Positions 45,431-55,401 of a stretch of DNA of 64,000 nucleotides are shown piece by piece; position 1 is the stretch's first letter, and every line of letters begins with the position of its first letter. The notes beneath the pieces are model-generated. The model ran no database searches. It was not told the origin of the DNA and worked only from the letters and a program-made list of their open reading frames with translations. Position numbers and translations under genes: made by a program. The stretch comes from Roseburia zhanii (GTDB lineage Bacteria > Bacillota > Clostridia > Lachnospirales > Lachnospiraceae), in NCBI RefSeq assembly GCF_014287635.1, contig NZ_JACOPH010000008.1:62001-126000 (forward strand), in the 5' to 3' direction.

Positions 45431-46216
45431 ATGAAAACAGCAGTATTTTTTGATATTGACGGAACCCTGTGGGATAGTCAGATGCAGATCCCTAAAAGCA
45501 CCATCGAAGCGATCCATAAGTTACAGGAAAATGGAAATTATGCATTTATCTGCAGCGGAAGAAGCCGGGCTACGATACGTGCCAGGGAATTATTAGAGGA
45601 GATCGGATTTGACGGGATCGTGGCAGGCTGTGGAACTTATATCGAATATCATGGAGAAGTGATCTTTGAGAGAAGCCTGTCCCAAAAAGAGATTGCAGAT
45701 CTTTTAACAGAATTGGAAAACTGTCATATGCCGGCAATCTTAGAGGGAAAACATTATTTGTATGCAGATGAGGAAAGTTTTGGGGACGATCCATATATCG
45801 ATTATTTAAAGAGGATCTTAGATACAGAATTTTTACCGTTAAAAGAATATGCGGGGAATTACGAAGTCAATAAACTGAGTGCAGATTTTACAAAAGGCGA
45901 CATTCCGGCAGTTAAAAAGGCACTTTCAGACCAATATGAATTAGTCTTTCACGAAAAACAAGTTGTGGAGATCTTGCCGAAAGGATTTTCAAAAGCCAGT
46001 GGGATAGAAAAAGTCTGCGGATATCTGGGCATTTCACATGAAAACACATATGCATTCGGGGACAGTGCGAATGATGTGGAAATGTTAAAATATGCAGCAC
46101 ATGGAATCGCAATGGGCAATGCGACAGATGATGCTAAAGAAGCAGCAGATCATATTACAACATCCTTATGGGAAGACGGGATCAAAACAGGGTTAGAATA
46201 TTTTTCATTGATTTAG
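45431..46216 (+). CDS. Cof-type HAD phosphatase
   Basis: This 261-residue member of the HAD IIB (Cof) branch has motif I FFDIDGTLWDSQ, motif II ICSGRSRATI, the Lys in LPKGFSKASGIEKV and motif IV AFGDSANDVEMLKYA. The large C2 cap lies between motifs II and III. Such enzymes dephosphorylate sugar phosphates or flavin and pyridoxal phosphates; the substrate here is unknown. AAAGGAG sets the start. The next gene follows after 11 bp. Confidence 0.92.
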   Translation: MKTAVFFDIDGTLWDSQMQIPKSTIEAIHKLQENGNYAFICSGRSRATIRARELLEEIGFDGIVAGCGTYIEYHGEVIFERSLSQKEIADLLTELENCHMPAILEGKHYLYADEESFGDDPYIDYLKRILDTEFLPLKEYAGNYEVNKLSADFTKGDIPAVKKALSDQYELVFHEKQVVEILPKGFSKASGIEKVCGYLGISHENTYAFGDSANDVEMLKYAAHGIAMGNATDDAKEAADHITTSLWEDGIKTGLEYFSLI

Positions 46217-46227
46217 AGGAGGCAGTT

Positions 46228-47343
46228 ATGGCAAATATGATGGATTATCTTCTCTGGAGAGGGGATTTAAGTTTTAAGCAGGCAGAATTTAATGAAGTGG
46301 ATAATCTGATCTTTTCAGAACTGGTATATGTGGATTTTGACGGGATCGTACCTTCATTAAACGAAGATAAGAGCATTACCTTAAAAGAAGCATCAAAGAT
46401 CTTTTTTGAGCATCATACCGATGAGGAGATCGAAGCAAAAGTATCGAGTACAAAGATGGCTGCATTTCTGATGCGGGCAATGGCGAGGACAAAACGATTT
46501 GGAAATATCGAACTTTCGAATTATATCAATGACATTAACTTAAAAGAGCAGTCCCAGTTCTGTGCCATGACGATCCGGTTAGATGACGGAAGTTTTTTTG
46601 TCGTATACAGTGGAACCGATAATACGATCGTCGGCTGGAAAGAAAATTTTAACATGAGTTTTTTAGAGCAGACACCGGGACAGTTAAAAGCCGTGGAATA
46701 CTTAAATGAAGTTGTTAATGCCCGTTACAAAAAAGTGCGTGTCGGCGGACATTCGAAAGGTGGGAATCTGTCTGTCTATGCGTCCGTATACTGTAAAGAA
46801 TCGATTCAGAAAAAAATCATTGCGATCTACAGCAATGATGGTCCCGGATTTTCAGAGCACATGATAAATTCAGAAGCATATCATAAAATGCTGCCAAAGA
46901 TCCATACGATCATACCGGAATCATCGATCGTTGGAATGCTCTTAGAGCATGAAGAAGAATACGAAGTCGTGGAGAGTTCCAATGATGGACCGATGCAGCA
47001 TGATGCAATGAGCTGGGAAGTACAAGGACCGTCATTTGTCCATGTAAAATCCGTAACAGAGCAGAGTGTGCTGTTAGATAAGACCTTAAAAGCATGGATT
47101 CACCAGATGGACGGCAGGGAACGTGAGGAATTTGTAGATGCACTGTTTGGTATCTTAGAAGAAGGTGAGATCAAAACAGTAGATGATCTTGCTAATATGA
47201 AGTGGAAACAGTTTGTAGACCTTTTAAAGATCCGGAATTACCTTGGGACAAAAAGTCAGGAAGCACTTAAGAAAACACTGAAACTGCTATGGAAAGAGAG
47301 TAATCAGACACTCAAAGAAGCAGTGATTAAAAAGACAAAATAA
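46228..47343 (+). CDS. DUF2974 (Mbeg1-like) alpha/beta hydrolase
   Basis: This 371-residue protein has a lipase-like nucleophile elbow: VRVGGHSKGGNLSVYA, with Ser inside GHSKG. YSNDGPGFSE after the elbow and a late His (MQHDAMSW) could complete a triad. This layout matches the DUF2974/Mbeg1-like family, whose substrate is unknown. GAGGAGG before the ATG at 46228 sets the start; an in-frame ATG at 46168 lies inside the HAD gene. The N-terminal sequence MMDYLLWRGDLSF recurs in family members. Confidence 0.85.
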   Translation: MANMMDYLLWRGDLSFKQAEFNEVDNLIFSELVYVDFDGIVPSLNEDKSITLKEASKIFFEHHTDEEIEAKVSSTKMAAFLMRAMARTKRFGNIELSNYINDINLKEQSQFCAMTIRLDDGSFFVVYSGTDNTIVGWKENFNMSFLEQTPGQLKAVEYLNEVVNARYKKVRVGGHSKGGNLSVYASVYCKESIQKKIIAIYSNDGPGFSEHMINSEAYHKMLPKIHTIIPESSIVGMLLEHEEEYEVVESSNDGPMQHDAMSWEVQGPSFVHVKSVTEQSVLLDKTLKAWIHQMDGREREEFVDALFGILEEGEIKTVDDLANMKWKQFVDLLKIRNYLGTKSQEALKKTLKLLWKESNQTLKEAVIKKTK

Positions 47344-47462
47344 AGCATTTCTAAAAAAAGTATAAAATAGCCAAAAAACGCTGAAAATGAGAAAAAACGA
47401 GAAAACGAGAGCATAAAAGAGAAAAAATGAGAATATAATTGCAAAAGGATAAAAAAGTCCGG

Positions 47463-47491
47463 TTGCAGAAATGTGTTGCAAAACATATTAT
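47463..47491 (+). promoter_or_regulatory. groESL promoter
   Basis: TTGCAG (47463-47468), 17 bp and TATTAT (47486-47491) precede CIRCE, which then overlaps the start site. Confidence 0.6.
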
Positions 47492-47502
47492 AAGACTATC
47501 AG

Positions 47503-47529
47503 TTAGCACTCGAAAGAAATGAGTGCTAA
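47503..47529 (+). promoter_or_regulatory. CIRCE element (HrcA operator)
   Basis: TTAGCACTC-N9-GAGTGCTAA, a perfect match to the consensus. It indicates heat-shock control by the repressor HrcA, whose gene is not in this window. Confidence 0.97.
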
Positions 47530-47574
47530 TAACTCAAAAAAGAAAGAACAGAAAATAATAAGGAGGCATTTCAA

Positions 47575-47859
47575 ATGAAATTAGTACCATTAGCAGACAG
47601 AGTTGTCCTGAAACAGGTAGAAGCAGAAGAAACAACCAAATCAGGAATTATCTTAACAAGTAAATCACAGGAAAAACCACAGGAAGCAGAAGTAATTGCT
47701 GTAGGACCGGGTGGGATCGTAGATGGAAAAGAAGTAAAGATGCAGGTAACTGTCGGACAGAAAGTTATTTATTCTAAATACGCAGGAACAGAAGTAAAAT
47801 TAGAAGATACAGAATATATCATCGTAAAACAGAATGACATTTTAGCAGTTGTAGAATAA
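47575..47859 (+). CDS. groES: co-chaperonin GroES
   Basis: The 94-residue GroES lid subunit caps the GroEL ring. LVPLADRVVLKQVEAEETTKSG is the N-terminal signature, GGI(V)DGKEV covers the mobile region, and the C-terminal DTEYIIVKQNDILAVVE is standard. AAGGAGG precedes the ATG. It is followed after 21 bp by groEL, and both are under the CIRCE promoter. Confidence 0.97.
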   Translation: MKLVPLADRVVLKQVEAEETTKSGIILTSKSQEKPQEAEVIAVGPGGIVDGKEVKMQVTVGQKVIYSKYAGTEVKLEDTEYIIVKQNDILAVVE

Positions 47860-47862
47860 TAA

Positions 47863-49506
<1,644 letters not shown>

Positions 49507-49523
49507 ATTATTCTATAGAATAC

Positions 49524-49561
49524 AGACCGGAGAAAGATTCACTCTTTCTTCGGCCTTTTTG
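49524..49561 (+). terminator. terminator after groEL
   Basis: CCGGAGAAAGA and TCTTTCTTCGG pair (one mismatch) around TTCAC, followed by CCTTTTT. Confidence 0.85.
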
Positions 49562-49701
49562 ATATAAGGGGTAAGAAGTCACACATAAAAACAGAAAAAA
49601 CTTTTCAGAACCAGACATTCATGGTAAAATAGGCATATGTGAGAATCATCAGAAGTAACTTGAGAGATAGGGCATGGTTACGACTAGAAAAGGAGAAGAC
49701 G

Positions 49702-50172
49702 ATGGACGATAACATGATTACATTGACGATCGGCAAGCAGAAAAATATCGCACTGATCGCACATGACGGAAAAAAGAAAGAACTCATCGAATGGTGCAGG
49801 GAAAATGCAGACATTTTAAAGATGCATTTTCTATGTGGAACAGGAACAACAGCGAGAATGATCACTGACCAGACAGGACTGCCGGTGCGGGGATATAACA
49901 GCGGCCCATTAGGCGGTGACCAGCAGATCGGAGCAAAAATCGTAGAAGGTAAGGTGGATTTTGTGATATTCTTTTCAGATCCATTGACAGCACAGCCGCA
50001 TGATCCGGACGTTAAGGCACTTTTGCGTATTGCACAGGTATACGACATTCCAATCGCAAATAACCGTGCTTCGGCAGATTTTATGATCCATTCTTCCTAT
50101 ATGAGTGAAGAATATGATCATCAGGTGATCAATTTTAATAAAAATATCAAAGACCGTTCACAAACTCTTTAA
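49702..50172 (+). CDS. mgsA: methylglyoxal synthase
   Basis: MgsA converts dihydroxyacetone phosphate to methylglyoxal and phosphate, a glycolytic overflow bypass. The phosphate loop GTGTTARM, the catalytic-region GPLGGDQQIGA and DPLTAQPHDPDVKALLR are clear. 156 residues from ATG 49702, which follows AAGGAGAAGAC; the in-frame start at 49639 has no ribosome binding site. No relatives of the bypass (propanediol genes) are nearby. Confidence 0.95.
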   Translation: MDDNMITLTIGKQKNIALIAHDGKKKELIEWCRENADILKMHFLCGTGTTARMITDQTGLPVRGYNSGPLGGDQQIGAKIVEGKVDFVIFFSDPLTAQPHDPDVKALLRIAQVYDIPIANNRASADFMIHSSYMSEEYDHQVINFNKNIKDRSQTL

Positions 50173-50193
50173 GCAGTCTTTACCGAAATAAGG

Positions 50194-50221
50194 TTGCAAT
50201 AATTGAGCGTCATGTTATACT
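50194..50221 (+). promoter_or_regulatory. sigma-A promoter for the 78-residue protein
   Basis: TTGCAA (50194-50199), 16 bp and TATACT (50216-50221). Confidence 0.55.
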
Positions 50222-50307
50222 TAGAAACAGCAGACCGTTTCCGGTAACAGTACATAGATTGCCGGATACAATTATCAGAACAGATCAGAACAGAAAGGAA
50301 GATTAAT

Positions 50308-50544
50308 ATGAAAGTACAGAATATTACAGATGTAGATGCATTTTTTAAAGTAATTGACGAATGTCAGGGAACAGTAGAATTAGTTACCGGTGAAGGTGAC
50401 AGATTAAATTTAAAATCCAAATTATGCCAGTACGTTTCCCTTGCAAATATCTTTTCAAATGGAAACATTCCAGAGTTAGAGATCGTTGCACATGAACAGG
50501 AAGATGTGCAGAGAATTTTAGATTTTATGATTTATGGAAAATAA
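50308..50544 (+). CDS. conserved-looking small protein, unknown function
   Basis: This 78-residue soluble, acidic product (FFKVIDECQGTVELVTGEGDRLNLKSK and onward) has an alternating beta-alpha pattern and no membrane segment or known motif. I do not recognise a family. AAAGGAAGA lies before the ATG, and a promoter about 90 bp upstream supports real expression. degV follows after 61 bp. Codon use is like that of well-expressed neighbours. Confidence 0.7.
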   Translation: MKVQNITDVDAFFKVIDECQGTVELVTGEGDRLNLKSKLCQYVSLANIFSNGNIPELEIVAHEQEDVQRILDFMIYGK

Positions 50545-50605
50545 GTTATGGTTTGCAGGATATCTGTGAACTGTAACAATAATCCGTTATACAGGAGGAA
50601 ACTTT

Positions 50606-51478
50606 ATGAGCAGAGTTGCGGTTGTTTCAGACAGTAACAGTGGAATAGCACAACAGGAAGCGAAAGAACTGGGTGTGTATATATTACCAATGCCTTTTTT
50701 TGTAAATAATGAAACATTTTTTGAAGATGTGGATTTAACGCAGGAAGAATTTTATAACAGATTAAAAGAAGGGTGTGAGATCTCAACTTCGATGCCTTCC
50801 ATAGCAAGTGTTACAGAGTTATGGGATGAATTGTTGAAAGAGTATGATGAGATCGTGCATATTCCGATGTCAAGCGGATTGAGCAGTTCTTATGAAACGG
50901 CTGCCATGCTTGCATTAGACTACGATGGAAAAGTATTTGTTGTCAACAACCAGAGAATCTCTGTTACCCAGCGGCAGTCTGTTTTAGATGCAAAAGCACT
51001 TGCAGAACAAGGATATCAGGCATCAGCCATCAAAGAGATCTTAGAGAGGGAGAAATTCGAATCTTCGATCTATATTATGGTTGATACACTGGCGTATCTG
51101 AAAAAAGGCGGCCGTATCACACCGGCAGCAGCAGCGTTAGGAACACTGCTCCGTTTAAAACCGGTACTCCAGATCCAAGGAGAAAAATTAGACGCATTTG
51201 CAAAAGCAAGGACAGTCAAGCAGGCGAAATCCATGATGATCGATGCGATGAAGAATGATTTTACCAACCGGTTCGATGATCCGGAAGGGAAGAATATGTA
51301 CCTTGAAATGGCATATACACATGATCTTGAAGCAGCAGAAGAATTTAAAAAGGAAGTGCAGGCAGCATTTCCAGGATCAGAGATCATTATGAATCCGTTG
51401 TCACTTAGCGTGTCCTGTCATATCGGACCGGGAGCATTAGCAGTTGCCTGTTCAAAAAAGATACCGGAATTAATGTAA
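50606..51478 (+). CDS. DegV family fatty-acid-binding protein
   Basis: DegV/FakB proteins bind a free fatty acid and present it to FakA kinase for phosphorylation and phospholipid synthesis. VVSDSNSGIAQQEAKELGV, the PMSSGLSSSYETA motif around the acyl head group, KKGGRITPAAAALGTLL and the late CHIGPGALAVAC are family signatures; 290 residues is typical. AGGAGG sets the start. No fakA is seen in this window. The LysR gene starts 1 bp after the stop, so the two are coupled. Confidence 0.92.
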   Translation: MSRVAVVSDSNSGIAQQEAKELGVYILPMPFFVNNETFFEDVDLTQEEFYNRLKEGCEISTSMPSIASVTELWDELLKEYDEIVHIPMSSGLSSSYETAAMLALDYDGKVFVVNNQRISVTQRQSVLDAKALAEQGYQASAIKEILEREKFESSIYIMVDTLAYLKKGGRITPAAAALGTLLRLKPVLQIQGEKLDAFAKARTVKQAKSMMIDAMKNDFTNRFDDPEGKNMYLEMAYTHDLEAAEEFKKEVQAAFPGSEIIMNPLSLSVSCHIGPGALAVACSKKIPELM

Positions 51479-51479
51479 C

Positions 51480-52379
51480 ATGGATATCAATTTAGAATAT
51501 TACCGCATTTTTTATTATGTCAGCAGACATCGGAGCATTACATTAGCAGCAGAAGCATTATCATTATCCCAGCCGGCAGTCAGTCAGGCGGTTAAGAATT
51601 TAGAAAATGCATTAGGAAGCCGGTTGTTTGTGCGTACATCTAAAGGTGTTCGTCTGACAACAGAGGGTGAAGTACTGTATTCCTATATCAAAAGAGGCTA
51701 TGAAACGATCCTGCTCGGTGAAAAGAAATATAAAGAGATGCTTGATCTCGAAAGCGGAGAGATCCGCATTGGGGCAAGTGATATGACTTTACAGTTTTAT
51801 CTGCTCTCGTATTTAGAAGAATTTCACGAAGCATATCCGAAGATCAAAGTGACGGTCACAAATGCACCGACACCGGAAACATTGCGACACCTGCAGGATG
51901 GAAAGATTGATTTTGGTGTGGTGAGCACACCGGTGAATACAAAGGCAAATCTGTCTGTCATACCGGTCCGTAAGATTCAGGATGTTTTTGTTGCAGGCAG
52001 AAAATTTCATGCCTTGCAGGGAAAAAAGTTATCTTATAAAGAGTTAGAGCATCTTCCGGTCATGTGTTTAGAGGGCAGTACCTCTACAAAGACCTATGTG
52101 GAAGAATTTTTAAAACAGTATGATGTGCAGTTAAAGCCGGAATTTGAACTTGCGACAAGCAATATGCTGATACAGTTTGCGGTCAAGAGCCTTGGAATCG
52201 CATCTGTGGTACGGGATTTTGCAGCGGAACAGTTAGCAGATGGGGAATTATTTGAATTAGAATTTGAATCAGAGATACCGCAGCGGGAGTTCTGCATTGT
52301 TTATGATGAGAAGATTCCTCGGACAAAAGCATCTGAAGAACTGTTAGGGCGTCTTTTATCGAAAAGAGAAGAAAACTAA
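51480..52379 (+). CDS. LysR-family transcriptional regulator
   Basis: This 299-residue activator-type regulator has an N-terminal winged helix (YYVSRHRSITLAAEALSLSQPAVSQAVKNLE, then LFVRTSKGVRLTTEG) and a periplasmic-binding-like effector domain from about residue 90. It is co-transcribed with degV, being 1 bp downstream, rather than divergent from a target, which is unusual for LysR genes. The effector is unknown; a fatty-acid-related ligand would fit the neighbour but is speculation. No ribosome binding site is separate from the end of degV. Confidence 0.92.
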   Translation: MDINLEYYRIFYYVSRHRSITLAAEALSLSQPAVSQAVKNLENALGSRLFVRTSKGVRLTTEGEVLYSYIKRGYETILLGEKKYKEMLDLESGEIRIGASDMTLQFYLLSYLEEFHEAYPKIKVTVTNAPTPETLRHLQDGKIDFGVVSTPVNTKANLSVIPVRKIQDVFVAGRKFHALQGKKLSYKELEHLPVMCLEGSTSTKTYVEEFLKQYDVQLKPEFELATSNMLIQFAVKSLGIASVVRDFAAEQLADGELFELEFESEIPQREFCIVYDEKIPRTKASEELLGRLLSKREEN

Positions 52380-52442
52380 CACATAATCACAAGTTATATC
52401 TAATATAAGAAACATTGATTTTACTTATAAGATGCCTTTTTG

Positions 52443-52448
52443 TATAAT
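52443..52448 (+). promoter_or_regulatory. purA promoter -10 element
   Basis: A consensus TATAAT with only a weak -35 (TTTACT at about 52420-52425, 17-bp spacing). The start site would be near 52455, giving a leader of about 60 nt. Confidence 0.5.
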
Positions 52449-52469
52449 CAAAAAGTAAGAACGATAGGT

Positions 52470-52500
52470 AGCGGCTGTGTTTTTACACAGCCGCTTTTTT
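52470..52500 (+). terminator. leader terminator/attenuator abutting the purA ribosome binding site
   Basis: AGCGGCTGTGT (52470-52480) and ACACAGCCGCT (52485-52495) pair perfectly over 11 bp with a TTTT loop and a T-run. AAGGAGG of purA begins at the next base, 52501. It can end transcripts from upstream, and it must be passed by transcripts from the purA promoter. Confidence 0.85.
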
Positions 52501-52516
52501 AAGGAGGAAATGAAGA

Positions 52517-53809
52517 ATGGTAAAAGCAGTTGTAGGTGCAAACTGGGGAGATGAAGGAAAAGGCAAGATTACAGATATGCTTGCAAAAGAAGCTGATATT
52601 ATTGTACGTTTTCAGGGTGGTGCAAATGCAGGACATACGATCGTCAATGATTATGGTAAATTTGCACTCCATACTTTGCCGTCAGGTGTATTTTACAGCC
52701 ATACGACAAGTATTATCGGAAACGGTGTTGCTTTAAATATCCCTGTATTGTTTGCGGAGATCAAATCTATTACTGACCGTGATGTTCCGACACCAAAGAT
52801 CTTAGTATCTGACCGTGCACAGATCGTTATGCCGTATCATATTTTATTTGATCAGTATGAGGAAGAACGTTTAGGCGGTAAATCTTTTGGATCTACGAAA
52901 TCAGGAATTGCACCATTCTATTCAGATAAATATGCAAAGATCGGTTTTCAGGTAAATGAACTTTTTGAAGAAGATATCTTAAAAGAAAAGATCGGGCGTG
53001 TCTGCGAAACAAAGAATGTCTTATTAGAGCATTTATATCACAAACCATTATTAGATCCAAAAGAATTATTAGATACCATGCATGAGTACCGTGATATGGT
53101 AGCTCCATATGTATGTGATGTATCTTCTTACTTAGATAAAGCGATCAAAGAAGGCAAGAATATTCTCTTAGAAGGACAGTTAGGAACTTTAAAAGATCCA
53201 GACCATGGAATCTATCCAATGGTAACATCTTCTTCTACACTAGCTGCCTACGGTGCGATCGGTGCAGGCATTCCGCCATATGAGATCAAAAAGATCGTGA
53301 CGGTATGTAAAGCGTATTCTTCCGCAGTAGGTGCAGGAGCATTTGTCAGCGAAATCTTTGGTGACGAAGCAGATGAACTCAGAAGACGCGGCGGTGACGG
53401 CGGCGAATTTGGTGCTACGACCGGAAGACCAAGACGTATGGGCTGGTTCGACTGTGTAGCAAGTAAATACGGATGCAGATTGCAAGGTACGACCGATGTT
53501 GCCTTTACCGTATTAGATGTTTTAGGATATTTAGATGAGATCCCAGTCTGCGTAGGTTATGAGATCAATGGCGAAGTGACAACCGATTTCCCGACCACAG
53601 GAAAACTTGAGATCGCAAAACCGGTATTAAAAACACTTCCGGGCTGGAAAACAGACATTCGTGGTATCAAGAACTATGAAGAACTTCCAGAGAACTGTAG
53701 AAATTACATTGAGTTTGTAGAAGAACAGATCGGCTATCCGATCACTATGGTATCGAATGGTCCGGGAAGAAATGATATTATCTATCGTGAGTCAAAATTA
53801 AGTAAATAG
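52517..53809 (+). CDS. purA: adenylosuccinate synthetase
   Basis: PurA joins IMP and aspartate using GTP, the first committed step to AMP. The N-terminal GANWGDEGKGKITD loop binds GTP and contains the catalytic Asp; GGANAGHTI holds the catalytic His. FGSTKSGIAPFYSDK, TTGRPRRMGWFD and the C-terminal TMVSNGPGRNDII complete it. 430 residues is normal. No other purine genes adjoin. A terminator hairpin sits directly before its ribosome binding site. Confidence 0.97.
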   Translation: MVKAVVGANWGDEGKGKITDMLAKEADIIVRFQGGANAGHTIVNDYGKFALHTLPSGVFYSHTTSIIGNGVALNIPVLFAEIKSITDRDVPTPKILVSDRAQIVMPYHILFDQYEEERLGGKSFGSTKSGIAPFYSDKYAKIGFQVNELFEEDILKEKIGRVCETKNVLLEHLYHKPLLDPKELLDTMHEYRDMVAPYVCDVSSYLDKAIKEGKNILLEGQLGTLKDPDHGIYPMVTSSSTLAAYGAIGAGIPPYEIKKIVTVCKAYSSAVGAGAFVSEIFGDEADELRRRGGDGGEFGATTGRPRRMGWFDCVASKYGCRLQGTTDVAFTVLDVLGYLDEIPVCVGYEINGEVTTDFPTTGKLEIAKPVLKTLPGWKTDIRGIKNYEELPENCRNYIEFVEEQIGYPITMVSNGPGRNDIIYRESKLSK

Positions 53810-53870
53810 TTACAATAAATGTATTTTATCATGAGCAGCCTTTTTTTATATCAATAAAAAGAGGCTGCTT

Positions 53871-54018
53871 GGTTACTGTTCAGACGCAAGCTTGACACTG
53901 CGCTGTCAAGCTATGCGCTATAGTGTTAATGATTGTGTGATTACAGCCCCTGACTCGTAGAGGCATTTTAAATGGGCTGTAATTGTTGCTGGTCACTCTG
54001 TTAGGTGTGGACAGTAAC
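53871..54018. repeat. hairpin-headed dispersed repeat, copy 2
   Basis: It starts with the same GGTTACTGTTCAGAC as the copy at 29626 and ends near GGACAGTAAC, an imperfect inverse. A perfect 9-bp hairpin follows the head (AGCTTGACA, loop CTGCGC, TGTCAAGCT). A second 10-bp hairpin is ATTACAGCCC (53940-53949) with GGGCTGTAAT (53974-53983). About 148 bp in total. Confidence 0.65.
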
Positions 54019-54058
54019 AGGTTGTTTGTCATGATACTGTAAAGCATAACTTTAATTC

Positions 54059-54087
54059 TTGTAATCTGTACCAAATGCTGGTATAAT
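54059..54087 (+). promoter_or_regulatory. promoter of the LacI-type gene
   Basis: TTGTAA (54059-54064), 17 bp and TATAAT (54082-54087). A palindrome overlaps the start site. Confidence 0.7.
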
Positions 54088-54088
54088 T

Positions 54089-54101
54089 GTTTTAGTAAAA
54101 C
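54089..54101 (+). promoter_or_regulatory. candidate LacI-type operator (own promoter)
   Basis: GTTTTAGTAAAAC, a palindrome symmetric about its central base, lies 1 bp after the -10. The core TTTTA[G/C]TAAAA recurs in the promoter of the glycosidase gene at 55329, suggesting one regulator for both. Confidence 0.5.
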
Positions 54102-54146
54102 AAAGTAAAAAAATAAATCTATCTGCAGATATAGAGAACAGAGTAA

Positions 54147-55193
<1,047 letters not shown>

Positions 55194-55231
55194 ATGAAAA
55201 GGGATTCGTCAAAATATACAAAAAACAAATG

Positions 55232-55275
55232 AAAAACAGGGAACAGACAGCGTGGTTCGTCCCCTGTTTTTTTCT
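55232..55275 (+). terminator. terminator after the LacI-type gene
   Basis: AAAAACAGGG and CCCTGTTTTT form a perfect 10-bp outer stem, GAAC/GTTC an inner one, followed by TTTTC. Confidence 0.8.
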
Positions 55276-55322
55276 ATTTTTCACAAAAAGAGATATTTTG
55301 GGCGGTTCTGGTAAAATCATAA

Positions 55323-55351
55323 TTGATATTTTACTAAAAACTAGGTAAAAT
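55323..55351 (+). promoter_or_regulatory. GH30 gene promoter with operator in the spacer
   Basis: TTGATA (55323-55328) and TAAAAT (55346-55351) are 17 bp apart. The spacer begins with TTTTACTAAAA (55329-55339), the palindrome also found at the LacI-type gene. A longer symmetry, GTAAAAT...ATTTTAC (7-bp arms), extends to its left. A repressor there would block RNA polymerase. Confidence 0.6.
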
Positions 55352-55401
55352 AAGAATAGAACGGTACAATGGTACTGATATTTAGTTGAGGAGGACAATG
55401 T

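Noticed and set aside
52380..52516. Purine riboswitch before purA
   Set aside because: Too little sequence between the predicted start site and the terminator, and none of the conserved aptamer core is present.
53834..53869. Intrinsic terminator after purA
   Set aside because: The stem is perfect, but no T-run follows on either strand; kept only as a hairpin in the description of the intergenic region.
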